A DNA stretch of 64,000 bases from Anthoceros angustus (taxonomy: Eukaryota; Streptophyta; Anthocerotopsida; Anthocerotales; Anthocerotaceae): assembly GCA_010909165.1 (NCBI GenBank), contig MU008178.1, positions 136,369-200,368 on the forward strand, read 5' to 3'. A program made the translations under genes and the position numbers. Below, one piece after another: positions 48,551-60,500 of the stretch (within the stretch, counting starts at the first letter, position 1; each line of letters begins with the position of its first letter). The notes below the pieces were generated by a model. It ran no database searches. It saw nothing but the letters and a program-made list of their open reading frames with translations, and was not told the DNA's origin.

Positions 48551-50795
48551 AACACGATATCTTTCGAAGGGGGTGAATATCCGAACCCCCTTCTGTGACA
48601 TGGAAACCCTCTTAGCACATTCCACACAGTCCCGAAATATGCGTTTTGCCTCGTTTTCAAGAAAGGTCGACCGTTTTCAACGAGTAGTTATCATGAAAAC
48701 CCGTTTCCAACACACAAAGACAACAAATCCAAGGCGCGGTAGGCCCGGCTTCGCTTTTTGAGGAAGAGGGAAAATGAGATCATCAATTGCCTCACTACAA
48801 CGGGTCCAAAAGTTATTACGAACACAGAAGAAGCACATCTAGGTGCCTACAACCGTAAACCTACTCTCTATGACTAACATGACTCATCGGGTGCTAGAGC
48901 GGACTCCGAATCCATCACGATGACCAAATTTCGAATCCGCTCCAGTTCCCGTTCATCAAAGCTATCGTTCTCGCCCAAAGCCCTTGAGTCTTCGTTCAGT
49001 CCTCCCCAGTTTTGGTCTTCAGCCGACGAGCATTCAAAGAAACCACCTGCGCTTTCAAAGAGTCCTTCTCGTTGATACACACCTCCTTTGCCCAGAATTG
49101 CGCAAGCCCTCTGCGGTGGGCCTCTAATGTCAATTCTTCGTCAGCATCTGGCAAAACCTCATACCCATGGATCCGTTGTGGAATATATCCTGCACACCTC
49201 AAGTCAGCCTCAATAGAGGGGCATGCTAGCGCCCTTAAATGGCCGTGCCCATGCGCCCATAAAATCAACAAAAGGTTTTTCATATCTCTACAAGATTCGA
49301 ACTCATGACCTACTCACCCACACATTGTTTCCAAACCTCCTAGGTTGTAACACATGAGAAGCACTAATTTTTTATTTTATCAATGGCAGCCCATGTACAA
49401 GGCTTGCTGGGGAAGGGCGCCGGCCGGCCGGCGCCCATGTACAAGGCTTCTTGGGGAAGGGCGCTGGCCATGTACAAGGCTTCTTGGGGGAGGGCGCCGG
49501 TCGGCCAGCGTTCTCTTTATGGATGTGTATATTGAAACTCCTCTCATGCCATGGTTGCACACATTTTCAAAAACACCTATGGACCTATTTTCATTCATTC
49601 ATTCGTACTGTACTATGTGCAGCTTCGTTCTCGAAGAATATATGGGTGCACCAAAGCGTGAAGCATAGCATTACTTTGAGATCGTGAAATAGATCGTGTA
49701 AGTAGAGGTTTTGTTCACCAAAGCGGTCATCCTCTAATGAGTTCAACTTGACGGCGAAACATTTATGCTGTGGATAAGAAGGCAATCAAGAATAACTTAA
49801 TTGAATTGCGAGGCTTTATTCAACCGGTAGTCAAAGTGCCACCGAGGATAGTGAAGATGATGGTCATGATGTCGTGCCCAACGAAGATGATGGCGTGGAG
49901 TCGCGAAGAATAGGAAACCCTCGAATGTTAGGTCATCTTCAACGGCAATTGGTGAGGTTATGCGTGAAGCTCAATTCACGTAGTTTGGAGTGCACATTTT
50001 CAAGCGCGTACATATTTCGAAAAGAGTCTAGGCCCATGATAGGAATTTGGTTGTGTTGTTCTCATGTGCCCTTGTAGACTTCCCATGCTTAATAACTTCC
50101 AATGTTCAAGCCTTTTTCCATTACATGCGGAAGGACATGTGGGAGTGTGGTGGTAGTTGCGCTCGGCATTGCGGCATACTAACGGGCAACACACGATGAG
50201 CCATGCGGGCATGTTTTCATGCGATATGTTGGCGGGAACCGTTGCCCCACACTTTTCTTCATTCATCGATTGCGATGCAGGTGAACCATGTGATTATATT
50301 TGCGGGCACAATTGAGGGTGTGCGAAGCCACCCACCACCCCACACCCAAAGTCTTTTGTACACACATCCGCTATGGGCTGCTACTCTCGCCTTTCATGAG
50401 GCATCATCGCAATGCCGGAAAAGGCGCGCCGGCGGCGCCCTACTCCTCGACATGCTTTGCTCCCGGCCATCGGTTCGCCTCTCATCCAATTTTGATCACC
50501 GTGCTTTTACGAATCTTTAGGGTTGTTGTGCAGAAAGACCCGATGGTGACAATGGCCCTTGTCATGGGTCTTAAATGCACCCCAAATAGGGTTACCTCTT
50601 GCACCATAACCCTTCGCTGGCATGAAATGGACCTCAGATCACTGGTTCACAGGAATGTCCACCCTTCTTTTCTGCCTTATATTCATTAATACCTCTAAAA
50701 CCACGAGTTCAAGACCCATGTCAAACCCCCTTCAGGAGATATTTTTCGGAAAACCCCCTTCGTGAATATTCACCCCCTTCACAAGATATCGTGTT
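48551..50795. mobile_element. 2,245-bp TIR element with CCCT target-site duplication
   Basis: The left end AACACGATATCTTTCGAAGG and the right end, in reverse complement, AACACGATATCTTGTGAAGG form imperfect terminal inverted repeats that go on through GGGGTGAATAT. Both ends hold GAAGGGGGT words, three of them on the right. The flanks are CCCT at 48,547-48,550 and CCCT at 50,796-50,799. Removing the element and one CCCT joins the PPR fragments in frame. I recognise no transposase inside. Minus-strand frames at 48,874-49,283 are open but unknown. A 4-bp target duplication fits Sola- or Chapaev-type superfamilies better than hAT, Mutator or Harbinger. Confidence 0.8.
49386..49512. repeat. Minisatellite with GGCCGGCC foldback inside the TIR element
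   Basis: Three units of CATGTACAAGGCTTCTTGGG followed by a GGGCGC(C/T)GG core. The first is followed by the palindrome CGCCGGCCGGCCGGCG. Confidence 0.85.
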
Positions 50796-51600
50796 CCCTC
50801 CTGTTGCATTCGTCCATACAAAAATAGCGCCTCTTGACCAAGCCCTTTACATCCATACCCGGCCAATCGGGGCATTCCAAGTCACCACATCCTTTGGGCT
50901 CAAGCATTCAAAAACTTGATGCGCATCTTCTGCCATACACACTTTGCCTACATGTCCACCGGGCAAGTGCCCACAAGTGTGTTATCTAGTCCTCTCTCCA
51001 CAATGCAGTGCAGTGCACCGCCTTCCAGAAGGCACTTGCGTTTGCAGAGCCTTGAGGCAAGCAAAATAACATGGTTGCCCACAATCGTGCCCTCCTTCTC
51101 CATTTGTCCATACAGAACAAGCGCCTCTTGGCCAAGCCCATGATTTGCATACCCAACTATCAGGGCCGTCCATGTCACGACATCCTTTCTGCCTAACCTA
51201 TCAAAAACCGTGTGTGCCTCTTCCGATTCACCACGGTTTGCGTACATGTCCACCAGACGGTTGGCAATAAACAAGTTCGGTGGAATGTCCATGCAACATA
51301 TCATCTGCACTTTTACGCTAGATTCGAGTCCACAATGCACAAGCTTGAAGGGTTGCTACAAAGATGTGGGCATCCGCCTTCACACAGGCGACACATCGCA
51401 TAGTAAAGTTGTATCGCCTCATTAGGCTCCCCATGTGTAGCATGTGCGGAGATTATTGAAAACCACATGAAGGGATTTGGTTTGCCCACCCTCCGTAGCC
51501 TACCTCCGGATACATACATATGCAAGATATGGTTCCCCAAGTATGTGATTGACTCGTACCCAAGTTTGTGTGAGATCATGAGCGTCATCCCACAACCATG
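50796..51600 (-). pseudogene. PPR protein fragment, 5' part
   Basis: Read on the minus strand from 51,590: LGNHILHMYVSGG, NPFMWFSIISAHATHGEPNE, then after a frameshift NLFIANRLVDMYANRGESEE, HTVFDRLGRKDVVTWTALIV and GYANHGLGQEALVLYGQMEK. The last unit is more decayed and ends GQEALFLYGRMQQEG at the edge of the inserted element. PLS-class PPR proteins bind organelle RNA. I count at least three repeats, with several frameshifts and stops. No start codon or targeting region is visible, so it is likely a captured or decayed fragment. Confidence 0.82.
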
Positions 51601-52440
51601 TCCTTCTTATACGCACAAAGTTTTAGCCGACATATAAGATGGGTGAGGAATAGAATAGTCTATCTCGATTTCTGAGCTCCAACGGCCTCGATAAGCTTTC
51701 CTACTCACATAACGTCTTGATGGTTACGGTGTCACGACTCCCATATCAATCGGCACACCTCCCGAGGCTCGGGCTTTCTTGGGAGAGCTCGACTTGGAAG
51801 GAGAAGCACAATGACCACTGCATATTCAAAGAAACAAGCTTCTCATCCAACAAGTGGCTTGAACATGTTGTTTAACCGAGGACCTCACGGACTCCTTGCA
51901 GAATGTCGGTGAGCGAGCTCCTCTTACCTCGCCTAGTTTCCCACGCACAAGAGGGGAGTCCTAGGAAGTGGTGATGGGAGGCGGTTACTTGGTGTGGTCA
52001 CCGAGAAGCGGTGGCCGCTCAAGTCCGCTACTTCAGTCAGTAGTCCTATCTATTCAAATAGGTAGGACTCAAGTCCTTAGTCTTTGGGGTTTCTCAAGTC
52101 CTTGGTCTTTGAAGAGCAGACTCAAGTCCTTGGTCTTGAGGTTTGAATGATGTTCCTTGGTCCTTGGGAAAAGTAGCAAGTAGATAGAAGCCTATTTGAG
52201 TCCTTGGTCTTGAGGTTCGGAAGGATGTTCCTTGGTCCTTGGGAAAATAGTATGTAGATAGAAACTTAGTCCTTGGTCTTCGGGGTTTCGGAAGGATGTT
52301 CCTTGGTCCTTGGGAAAAGTAGCATGTAGATAGAAACCTATTTCGAGGGCCGAGGAAGGCAACTTCCTTGAACCATGGGAATTCCGTTTTCTAGATATTG
52401 CATGTAGGGCTATATATGCATGTTAGGTAGGCTGCGGGGT
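51601..52440. other. Non-coding stretch with CCTTGGTC minisatellite
   Basis: 51,600-52,000 shows nothing I recognise. From about 52,066 to 52,350, units of about 80-95 bp repeat, each with GTCCTTGGTCTT and ATGTTCCTTGGTCCTTGGGA words and AGTAG(C)A(T)GTAGATAGAA. Confidence 0.7.
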
Positions 52441-52540
52441 AAAATTGGCCGACTCATCAAGGGCACAGTCGGGACATGTATACAATCTCGCTACTCCATG
52501 GTGGAGTAGTGAGTTCAACCTAGGCCGGGGGTATACGGTT

Positions 52541-54093
52541 GAAAATTTTATAGCAACTGCGAATCTAGGTAGGAATCTAGTGTACTTCCTTTTGGATTGC
52601 GACCTTACGCAATTCAATGGAGATACACTAGGACAAGCTACTGATTAGCGCTACATATAAAGATTTGTAATACAATGATATGCAGAGTTTTTGCATATTA
52701 GCAGCACAAAGTCAGGCCTAATGAAATGGCCAATCCGAGGCGCCTTGATGGCGGCCTCGCCTGGAGCTAATTTCTAATAGACGCAATAGGTATAGAGTTT
52801 CTGATAGGCCTTCACTTGTTGTAGAGGCATGTTGGCATGTTGAAATGTTGAAATGTCAGCTGCACAGATCTGGAAGAGGTTGAAAGACGTGTATGCAGGA
52901 CGAAATGTCATTAGTGTAATGGCAGCATTGAGGTGATTCCTTTTGCAATTGGGATGTTGTAAATGGTTTTGTAAAAGGCATTGTAAATAGGTGACATGGC
53001 AAGGGTTGCTGACTAGGCGCCACATGGCAATGGGCACCACGTCATCACATGGTGATGTGGCAATGAGGGCCATGTCATCAAATCATGCCACGTCATCACC
53101 TGATGATGTGGCAATGAAGGGCCATGTGGCAACAACATGCCATGTCATCACTTGGTGATGTGGCGCCATATCACCACTTTAATGACATGGCACCGAACCG
53201 CCATGTCGCAATTTTACAACGCCATGAAGCTCTCGGTTTGCGTTATTCACGCGTTTACAATCTTCGCGTTGTAACACCCGTTGTAAAAACCGTTGTAAAA
53301 ACCCTCATTTTCTTGTAGTGAGCACTTACATAAGAGTACAGTCTGAAGGATGCATGAGTTATCGCAATGGTAGATTGGTGATTCCCTTTGAACTTGCTGA
53401 GTGAAGCACTCAATTTTACATGATTTCCATGACTCCTCTATCGTGGGCCATCTCGGTATTGACAAGATGTATGCCTGTGTAAGAGAATATTATTATTGGG
53501 AAGGACTCCGGCATAATTGCATAGATTGGGTTCGCTCCTGCCAACAAGTAAAACAAGCCATCAAAAGCAGCTAGGCTTGTTACAACCCCTGCAAATCCCT
53601 GATGGCCGATTCAGATCGATATCCATGGATTTTATTACTCACCTACCTCGAACTCGTTCGGGTAAGGATAGTATTTGGTTGTTATGATGATTTTCTAAAG
53701 TCTCGTCACTTTATTCCAATCACATCCACCATCACAACCTCCAAGCCGAAGTCTTTGTGAAGGAATCTTCGTGCTTCATGGTGCACGAGGATATTATCTC
53801 CAGAATGCCAAGTTCACTTCTGGAATTTGGCGCACCTTCATGGAAACCGTCCTGACTCAGATGAGCAAACCGAAAGAAAAACCAGATATTGGAGGATATG
53901 CTGCGACATTTCACAAATGAGAAGCAAAGCAAGTGGGAGGAGCTTCTTCCCTTAGTCGAATATGCATAAAATTCGTCTAGGCATGCAACCACGGGAGTGA
54001 CCCCCTTCAAGTTGCTCTCTAGGGAGACCCCTCCACCACTAGGCTTGTGGCCCAGCAACTAGGAATCTTTGGTGTAGTGCCGTGAGTATACTT
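52541..54093. repeat. 1.54-kb tandem duplication, left copy
   Basis: The sequence from GAAAATTTTATAGCAACTGC at 52,541 is repeated from 54,094. The unit spans the right end of the CACTA-like element and about 0.75 kb of the gypsy integrase. In the integrase half this copy is the more damaged: sites that read CTG or CAG in the right copy are CG, CCG or lost here. In the CACTA part damage is found in both copies. Confidence 0.88.
53324..54060 (+). mobile_element. Gypsy integrase fragment, damaged copy
   Basis: It reads GHLGIDKMYACVREYYYWEG in the integrase zinc-binding (HHCC) region, then the core domain in pieces. It matches 54,857-55,600 almost base for base apart from short indels that break the frame. 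Confidence 0.85.
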
Positions 54094-55599
54094 GAAAATT
54101 TTATAGCAACTGCGAATCTAGAACTTAGTGTATTTCCTTTTGGATTGCGCTCGCAATTCCAATGGAGATACACTAGGACAATCGCCCGATTGGTGCTACA
54201 TATAAAGATTTGTAATACAATGATATGCGAGTTCTTGCATATTAGCAAGACAAAGTCGCCTAATGAAATGGCTAATCCAGCGCGCCATGGCGCCGCCGAG
54301 CTAATTTCTAATAGACGCAATAGGTATAGAGTTTCTGATAGGCCTTCACTTGTTGTAGAGGCATGTTAGAGGCATGTTGAAATGTTGAAATGTCACCGCA
54401 TGTATCCGGAAGAGGTTGAAAGACGGTATGCAGTGATTTAAATGTCATTAGTGTAATGGCGCATTGAGGTGATTCCTTTGCAATTGGGATGTTGTAAATG
54501 GTTTTGTAAAAGGCATTGTAAATAGGTGACATAAAAAGGGTTGCTGACTAGGCGCCACATGGCAATGGGCACCACGTCATCACATGGTGATGTGGCAATG
54601 AGGGCTGTCATCAAATCATGCCATGTCATCACCTGATGATGTGGCAATGAAGGGCCATGTGGCAACAACATGCCATGTCATCACTTGGTGATGTGGCACC
54701 ACTTTAATGACATGGCACTGGAACTGGCCATGTCAGCAATTTTACAACGTCATGAAGCTCTCGGTTTACAACGGCGTTGTTACGCCGTTTTACAATGCCG
54801 CGTTGTAACACCCGTTGTAAAAACCGTTGTAAAAACCCTCATTTTCTTGTAGTGAGCACTTACATAAGAGTACAGTCTGAAGGATGCATGAGTTATCGCA
54901 ATGGTAGATTGGTGATTCCCTTTGAACTTGCTGAGTGAAGCACTCAATTTTACATGATTTCCATGACTCCCCTATCGTGGGCCATCTCGGTATTGACAAG
55001 ATGTATGCCTGTGTAAGAGAATATTATTATTGGGAAGGACTCCGGCATAATTGCATAGATTGGGTTCGCTCCTGCCAACAAGTAAAACAAGCCATCAAAA
55101 GCAGCTAGGCTTGTTACAACCCCTGCAAATCCCTGATGGCCGATTCAGATCGATATCCATGGATTTTATTACTCACCTACCTCGAACTCGTTCGGGTAAG
55201 GATAGTATTTGGGTTGTTATGGACAGATTTTCTAAAGTCTGTCACTTTATTCCAATCACATCCACCATCACAACCTCCAAGCTGGAAGCTGTCTTTGTGA
55301 AGGAAATCTTCAGGCTTCATGGTGCACCTGAGGATATTATCTCTGACAGGAATGCCAAGTTCACTTCTGGAATTTGGCGCACCTTCATGGAAACCGTCCT
55401 GACTCAGATGAGCAAACCGAAAGAAAAACCAGATATTGGAGGATATGCTGCGACATTTCACAAATGAGAAGCAAAGCAAGTGGGAGGAGCTTCTTCCCTT
55501 AGTCGAATATGCATAAAATTGCCTAGGCATGCAACCACGGAGTGACCTTCGTTGCTCTAGGGAGACCCCTCCACCACTAGGCTTGTGGCCCAGCAACTA
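54094..55599. repeat. 1.54-kb tandem duplication, right copy
   Basis: Collinear with 52,541-54,060. It holds a second CACTA-like right end (TTTTCTTGTAGTG at about 54,842-54,854) and a better preserved gypsy integrase segment. Confidence 0.88.
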
Positions 55600-56065
55600 G
55601 GAATGCTGGTGTAGTGCCGCTGAAGTGGCGGAGAATATTTGGCATGAGGTAAAGTTGGCCAAGCACAAACTTCAAGCAGCACAAAACCGCACATACACGA
55701 CAGCCAATCGGAATCGCAAGGAGGTCAGCTACGCAATTGGGCAGCAAGTTTGGCTTCGAATCCGACCACACAGGTATCCTGCACTCATCCAGAAAAGAGA
55801 CAAGCTAACCGATTGCTTTGCAGGCCCCTTCCGGATCTTGCAACGCATTGACCCGGTTGCCTGCTGCCTGGATCTGCCAGCGGACTGGCATATGTGCGGC
55901 ACATTTGATGTCTCTATGCTCAAGCCTGTTGTTTCACGCTGCCCTAGCCTGCAACCCTCCACAAGTCCATCAGCCAGTTTTGCCCAGAATCCATCCACAG
56001 ATTCCAACACCTCTACTCTGATCAGTCCCATACCAGATGTATCCAGCAATCTTGCCCACCACTAG
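54857..56065 (+). mobile_element. Gypsy integrase and C-terminal region
   Basis: The zinc-binding part (YYYWEGLRHNCIDWVRSCQQ) is followed in another frame by the core: DGRFRSISMDFITHLPRTRS, DSIWVVMDRFSKVCHFIPIT and LHGAPEDIISDRNAKFTSGI. The two Asp of the DDE triad are at MDF and SDRN. The Glu region is displaced by a frame break near 55,465. The frame 55,625-56,065 gives the integrase C-terminal region (YAIGQQVWLRIRPHRYPALI, KLTDCFAGPFRILQRI, FDVSMLKPVV). It completes the gypsy element that starts at 45,148. Confidence 0.87.
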
Positions 56066-57534
56066 TCTTCTGATTCCGGCAATTTTGCCCATAGCCAATC
56101 GTTAGATCTCAATCCCAGCCCCTCTATATTAGCCTAGCCTAGCCCGGAACCAGCTCGCCCTAGCAGCCCGCTTGCTTCCCCTGTGCTCCACCTACCTGCC
56201 GTGGCGCATCCTTCTACACCGTAATCGCCAACTTCGGCGGAGGTGAGTCACCGATTTCCTGGTGGCTTGTAGCTCGAGCAATGGGTACCGCAGAAAACCA
56301 AAGGTATTGATTTCCTGATCCAATAATGATGAGATAATATTAGTCAACTGACCAGGTAGATGATTAGAGTAATAGATGATAAATAGGTAATTGAGAGATG
56401 ATTAGGTGAATAGTAGATAATTAGAATAACATCCATTAAACTAGGATAAATGCTATAAAAAGAAAATAGCTCCCAACTAACTCGAGTAAAACCGGAAAGT
56501 CTAACGTCTAGCCTAGAAGACCAAAAACAAAGAGGTTAAACCGGCATGCGCGGCCTTCCTGACATGCTTGCGCAACAACAGTCCAAAAACGCAAGGATGG
56601 AGAAAGTCTTGAGTAGACATCATGTGCATGACATGCACCATGTGAGGATATCGCTTGGCTTACGAGTAGGTAGCAATATTCATCTTAAAGTCCTCATCTC
56701 CAGCGAACACCATCTAAATCTCTCCCTGCAACGCCCTCTTCCCAAGATCTCAAACACCACATAGTAGTCATCCAAATACGGATCCTCTCGTCAAAAGAGA
56801 AGCTCCAAGATATTGTATCAACACCCGGAGCACTGCGCTTGCTGGCTCAGCACCATAGCACTTCCAGACATTTAGAATCTCATTTTGTCAGATTCTAATC
56901 GAAACACAATCAACTTCAATTTCCTTCAAAACCAGATCTAACATCCCCAATCATTCTTGGGTTAACCAAACTTCCACGTTCCCAAGGACATAATCTGTAC
57001 AACCCGCTAGCTAGGATAAAATGGAGGTGTTTGACCCTTGGGATTTCGATACCCGCCTTTTAAAGGTAGATGGACTCACTCCATTTTTTCTCCCTTAATT
57101 AAGCCCTTCATCTTTTCTTGTCCAAAAAAAAAAGAACAAAAAGATAAAATAAAACCGGGGCGCTACATGGTACATGTTTAGACCTGTAGTGCGCTTTTGT
57201 TGTACCTATTGTATATGTAGTGATGATAGAATATGTAGCTGGAATAGATGTGAGTTGAGAATTGGTTTAGTAACGTGTGTAACCTAAATAAACCTAAAGA
57301 GGAAAATGAAGGCAGACGTTGTAGACCAAAAATTGTGGGTCGCATCAAGAAGAATTCATGGTCCCAAGGCACAAAACGGCCGATGGGTGCTATTTCAATT
57401 CATGGTTATCGAGTTCCAAGCTGCAGCGCGGCACCAAAGTGGCGGCTCAAACAGGAGCAGGAGCAGGAGCAGGAGCAGCTGCAGCAAGAGCATGAGACCA
57501 ACCGCGAGGCCCGGGAGTCCCCTTTGCTAGGTTT
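56066..57534. other. Gypsy tail, intergenic DNA and PRP40 upstream region
   Basis: 56,066-56,260 is likely the rest of the gypsy pol with stops. 56,260-57,200 has no recognisable gene. A poly-A tract lies at about 57,125-57,145. From about 57,260 the frame upstream of PRP40 is open in places (including a Gln/Glu run at 57,450-57,490) but lacks a convincing start, so I treat it as promoter and 5' UTR. Confidence 0.45.
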
Positions 57535-60500
57535 ATGGCAGGACCGCCGCAGCAGCAGCAGCAGCAACCGACTCCCGCCCAGCAGGGCGCTGGACGCGGG
57601 AGAGGGATGACGCTTCCAGCCTGGATGACAGGTACCTCCCCGCCCTCCCTTTCTCCGCAGGCCAGACCTGAATTTGCAGCTCCAGCTCGCTGGAACAGCC
57701 TGCTGGTTATGGAAGGCAGTAGAATGTTGGCAACTCTCTGGAATGCGCAAATGCGCTTGTCTGAGAGGTCCCTGCGCAATTTTTGGGTGGTCACTTTGTA
57801 CTGCCTCCCTCTCATGCTTGGCACCTTTTCCTCCTCAGGTGGTCCGTCCACCGCTACTCCGGGGGCGCCTCCTCCAGGGGCCACGTCCACTGCACCCCTG
57901 GTGAGTTCTGCCCGAATGCTGTGCCCAGAAGGTCAGTGTGGCGGTTCCATTGTCTTTGTTGGGCTCCTAATGTTGCGTCCTGTGCTGAAGGGACAGTTTC
58001 GAGCTGGTGGTCCGCCCCAACCAGCGCAGCAGTTTCTTCCTTCGGGTGGCCAGCAATTTAGGCCAGGGATTAGCACACAGGTAGGCATGCCGACAACCTT
58101 GCACAGCCATGGAACCACTCTTGCGCCTTCTCAATACTCACAGCACATGATGCCATGTCGTCTGCCACCGCAGAGCCAGCCACCTGCAACCACTCCAGGA
58201 CCTCCCTCTTTTATTCCACAGCAGCGGCCCATTCCCACTGTGGCAACCCCTGTGGTGCAGCAGTCTCAACCTCTCAGCATGCCACCTCTTCCTGGGCCTG
58301 CCACAGTGCCAACCGCAGCGTCATATTCTGTATGCTTTCGATTCCTTGGGACCATTAGCTGCCGCACCTTGTTTGCAGCCTGATGGGATTGCTCTGTTTT
58401 CTGGTAGTAAGCTGATATCTCTCAACTTGCCAAATCTTTGCAGTTTGCTCCGCCACCTTCGCAGTTTTCTCAGCCACCCATTGCTTTTTCTTATCAAGGC
58501 CAGAGCCAGCCTTCGTCTGTTCCACATCATCCTGCAGCCAGCCAGTCATGGCCTGTGATCGGAGGCCAGAGCAATGTTGTTGGTGCATCGGGAGTTCATG
58601 TGGGTCTCCTCTTCCACGAATGAAGTTTGGTTGTGATTTGCGTGTCAGTTTGCGAGCCATGTGGGTCCCAATGCATGTCATCTGACGTATACCCAGTACT
58701 GATCTGTGTATATTGGCAGCCTTCCGCTCCAGGAGCTGTGTCTGCTGCTTCAGACTGGCAGGAGCATGTTGCACCAGATCAAAGGAGGTGGGCTTGAAAT
58801 ACTGTGTGACTTAACTTTCTCAGGTGGGGTTGTAATAGTGCTGCCTAATGTCTTCAATTCTTCTGCTAGGTATTACTACAACAAGAGGACCAAACAGTCA
58901 AGCTGGGAGAAACCTCAAGAACTGATGACAGCCACAGAGGTAGGGTGTTTAGTCCATGCTGATATGCCTTACCAAGTAATAAACATCTCAGTGTCTGGAA
59001 GTCTGAAAGACGTGCGACTGTCGTTTGCTGTGCTGTGGCAAACTTTGCAGCGAGCAGATGCGTCAACTGTCTGGAAGGAATTCACAAATACGGATGGAAG
59101 AAAGTATGTATGCATTTACTTTGTGTCAGGCTGTGGGTCGCTGCAATCATATAGTCTATCATAATCTCCTTTGTTTCTTGTTGGATTTTCTTTGATGGGT
59201 CTTCTTTGTGTACCAGGTACTACTACAACAAGGTGACAAAGCAGTCCAAGTGGACGATGCCAGATGAGATGAAGGTACGTTTTTTCAGTCAGTGGTTGCT
59301 GCATCAGGCAAATGATTCAAGAACCCAAGGGTTGTAGTCATGTCACAGTCAGGACATCTAACATATTTAAGCCTTTGTGGATTGTCTCTATGACAGGCAG
59401 CTCGGGAGCAAGCTGAGAAAAGTTTAGGAACAACGACTGTCACAGTAGATGGCTCATTGGCCACCGCTTCTTCTGAAATCGTGAAAGTTGCATCCCCTGT
59501 TGTTTCTGTCGCGGCAGCTAGCAAGCCTTCTGCTGCTAGTTCTGGGCAAGCAACTACGTCACCACAAGGGACACAACCAGTAACTGCAAAAGCTATGTCT
59601 GTGAGCTCACCAAACAGTGTGGGTTTGACGATCTCTGGCTCAGTCGCTGCAGCAGCTCTTCTTGCTTCTAGTGCGCCTGCATTAAACAATGGTATTGCAG
59701 TGTCGTCCCCATCTGCTGCAGGAGCAAAGTTGTGAGTCCATGGCACTGGCCCTCTGCTCTACTTCTCCTTCCTGCATCCATGGTTGTCATCTTTAGACCT
59801 TGTTAGGGACAAGCGTACTACTAGTGTGTCTTTGGATTGCTCATCTGTTATCCTGCATGTCTTGTGCTAATAGATTGGTTCTGTTGCACGTGCACCATGT
59901 GCTTGTCAGGGATGAGGGTGCTGCCAAAGATTTGAAGGTAGTGACGTTGGAAGTTTCTACACAAGAGATTGAGGTATCTTTAAGTCACGGACTCTTGTAT
60001 GATCCTTTTGGTGTTGTAATTTAATCTTCGCTGTGGCCCTAATGTGTTTGCCTTATTTGGTAGCAACGTCCCCTGCTTCCGGCCATCTAATATTGGAAAG
60101 TAATTTTGTCTGGCATGCCTCTGTAGGAAGCGATGGAGGCAATGCCAAGTGCAGGAAAGATTAAAAGCACGCCAGTTTCAGAGGAGAAGGCTGTGCCTGC
60201 TGCAGAAGAGCCTCCGACATTTGCCAATAAGATTGTGAGTGTGTTTGCACGTCTGTGTGTGACTTTTGACTGGGATTTTTCAACGCTTGCACTGGTCTAG
60301 CTAGATGTGAGTTTTTCTTGCAATATTTTATGAAGAAGATGATCCTTCAGGAAGCCAAGAATGCCTTCAAGGAGCTGCTCGAGTCTGTCCATGTAGAATC
60401 AGACTGGACTTGGGAGCAGGTGCACGTCCTTACCCTCGCAGCTTCCCAGTTTCTTCAGCTCATGTTAAGCTGTCATCCTGTATGCTGTCTCTAAAATCAG

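Larger units (their letters stand above)
47285..53323. mobile_element. CACTA-like element inserted in the gypsy element, with a captured PPR fragment
   Basis: Both ends are full of short GTTGTAAA/TTTACAAC and GATGTGGCATG words: left about 47,310-48,310, right about 52,950-53,310. This is the pattern of subterminal repeats in CACTA transposons. The right end is TTTTCTTGTAGTG at about 53,311-53,323, the inverse of CACTACAAGAAAA, a terminus typical of plant CACTA elements. The left terminus is not clear; ACTACA words lie at 47,284 and 47,296. The inside holds a PPR pseudogene, a separate TIR element, and a minisatellite. Gypsy sequence stops at the left side and resumes at the right side, which supports insertion. 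No transposase was recognised. Confidence 0.55.

Noticed and set aside
45148-56065. Intact, active gypsy element
   Set aside because: Several stops and frameshifts, an FLDD catalytic site, a 6-kb insertion and no identifiable LTR pair. Some breaks may be sequencing errors, but the insertion is not.
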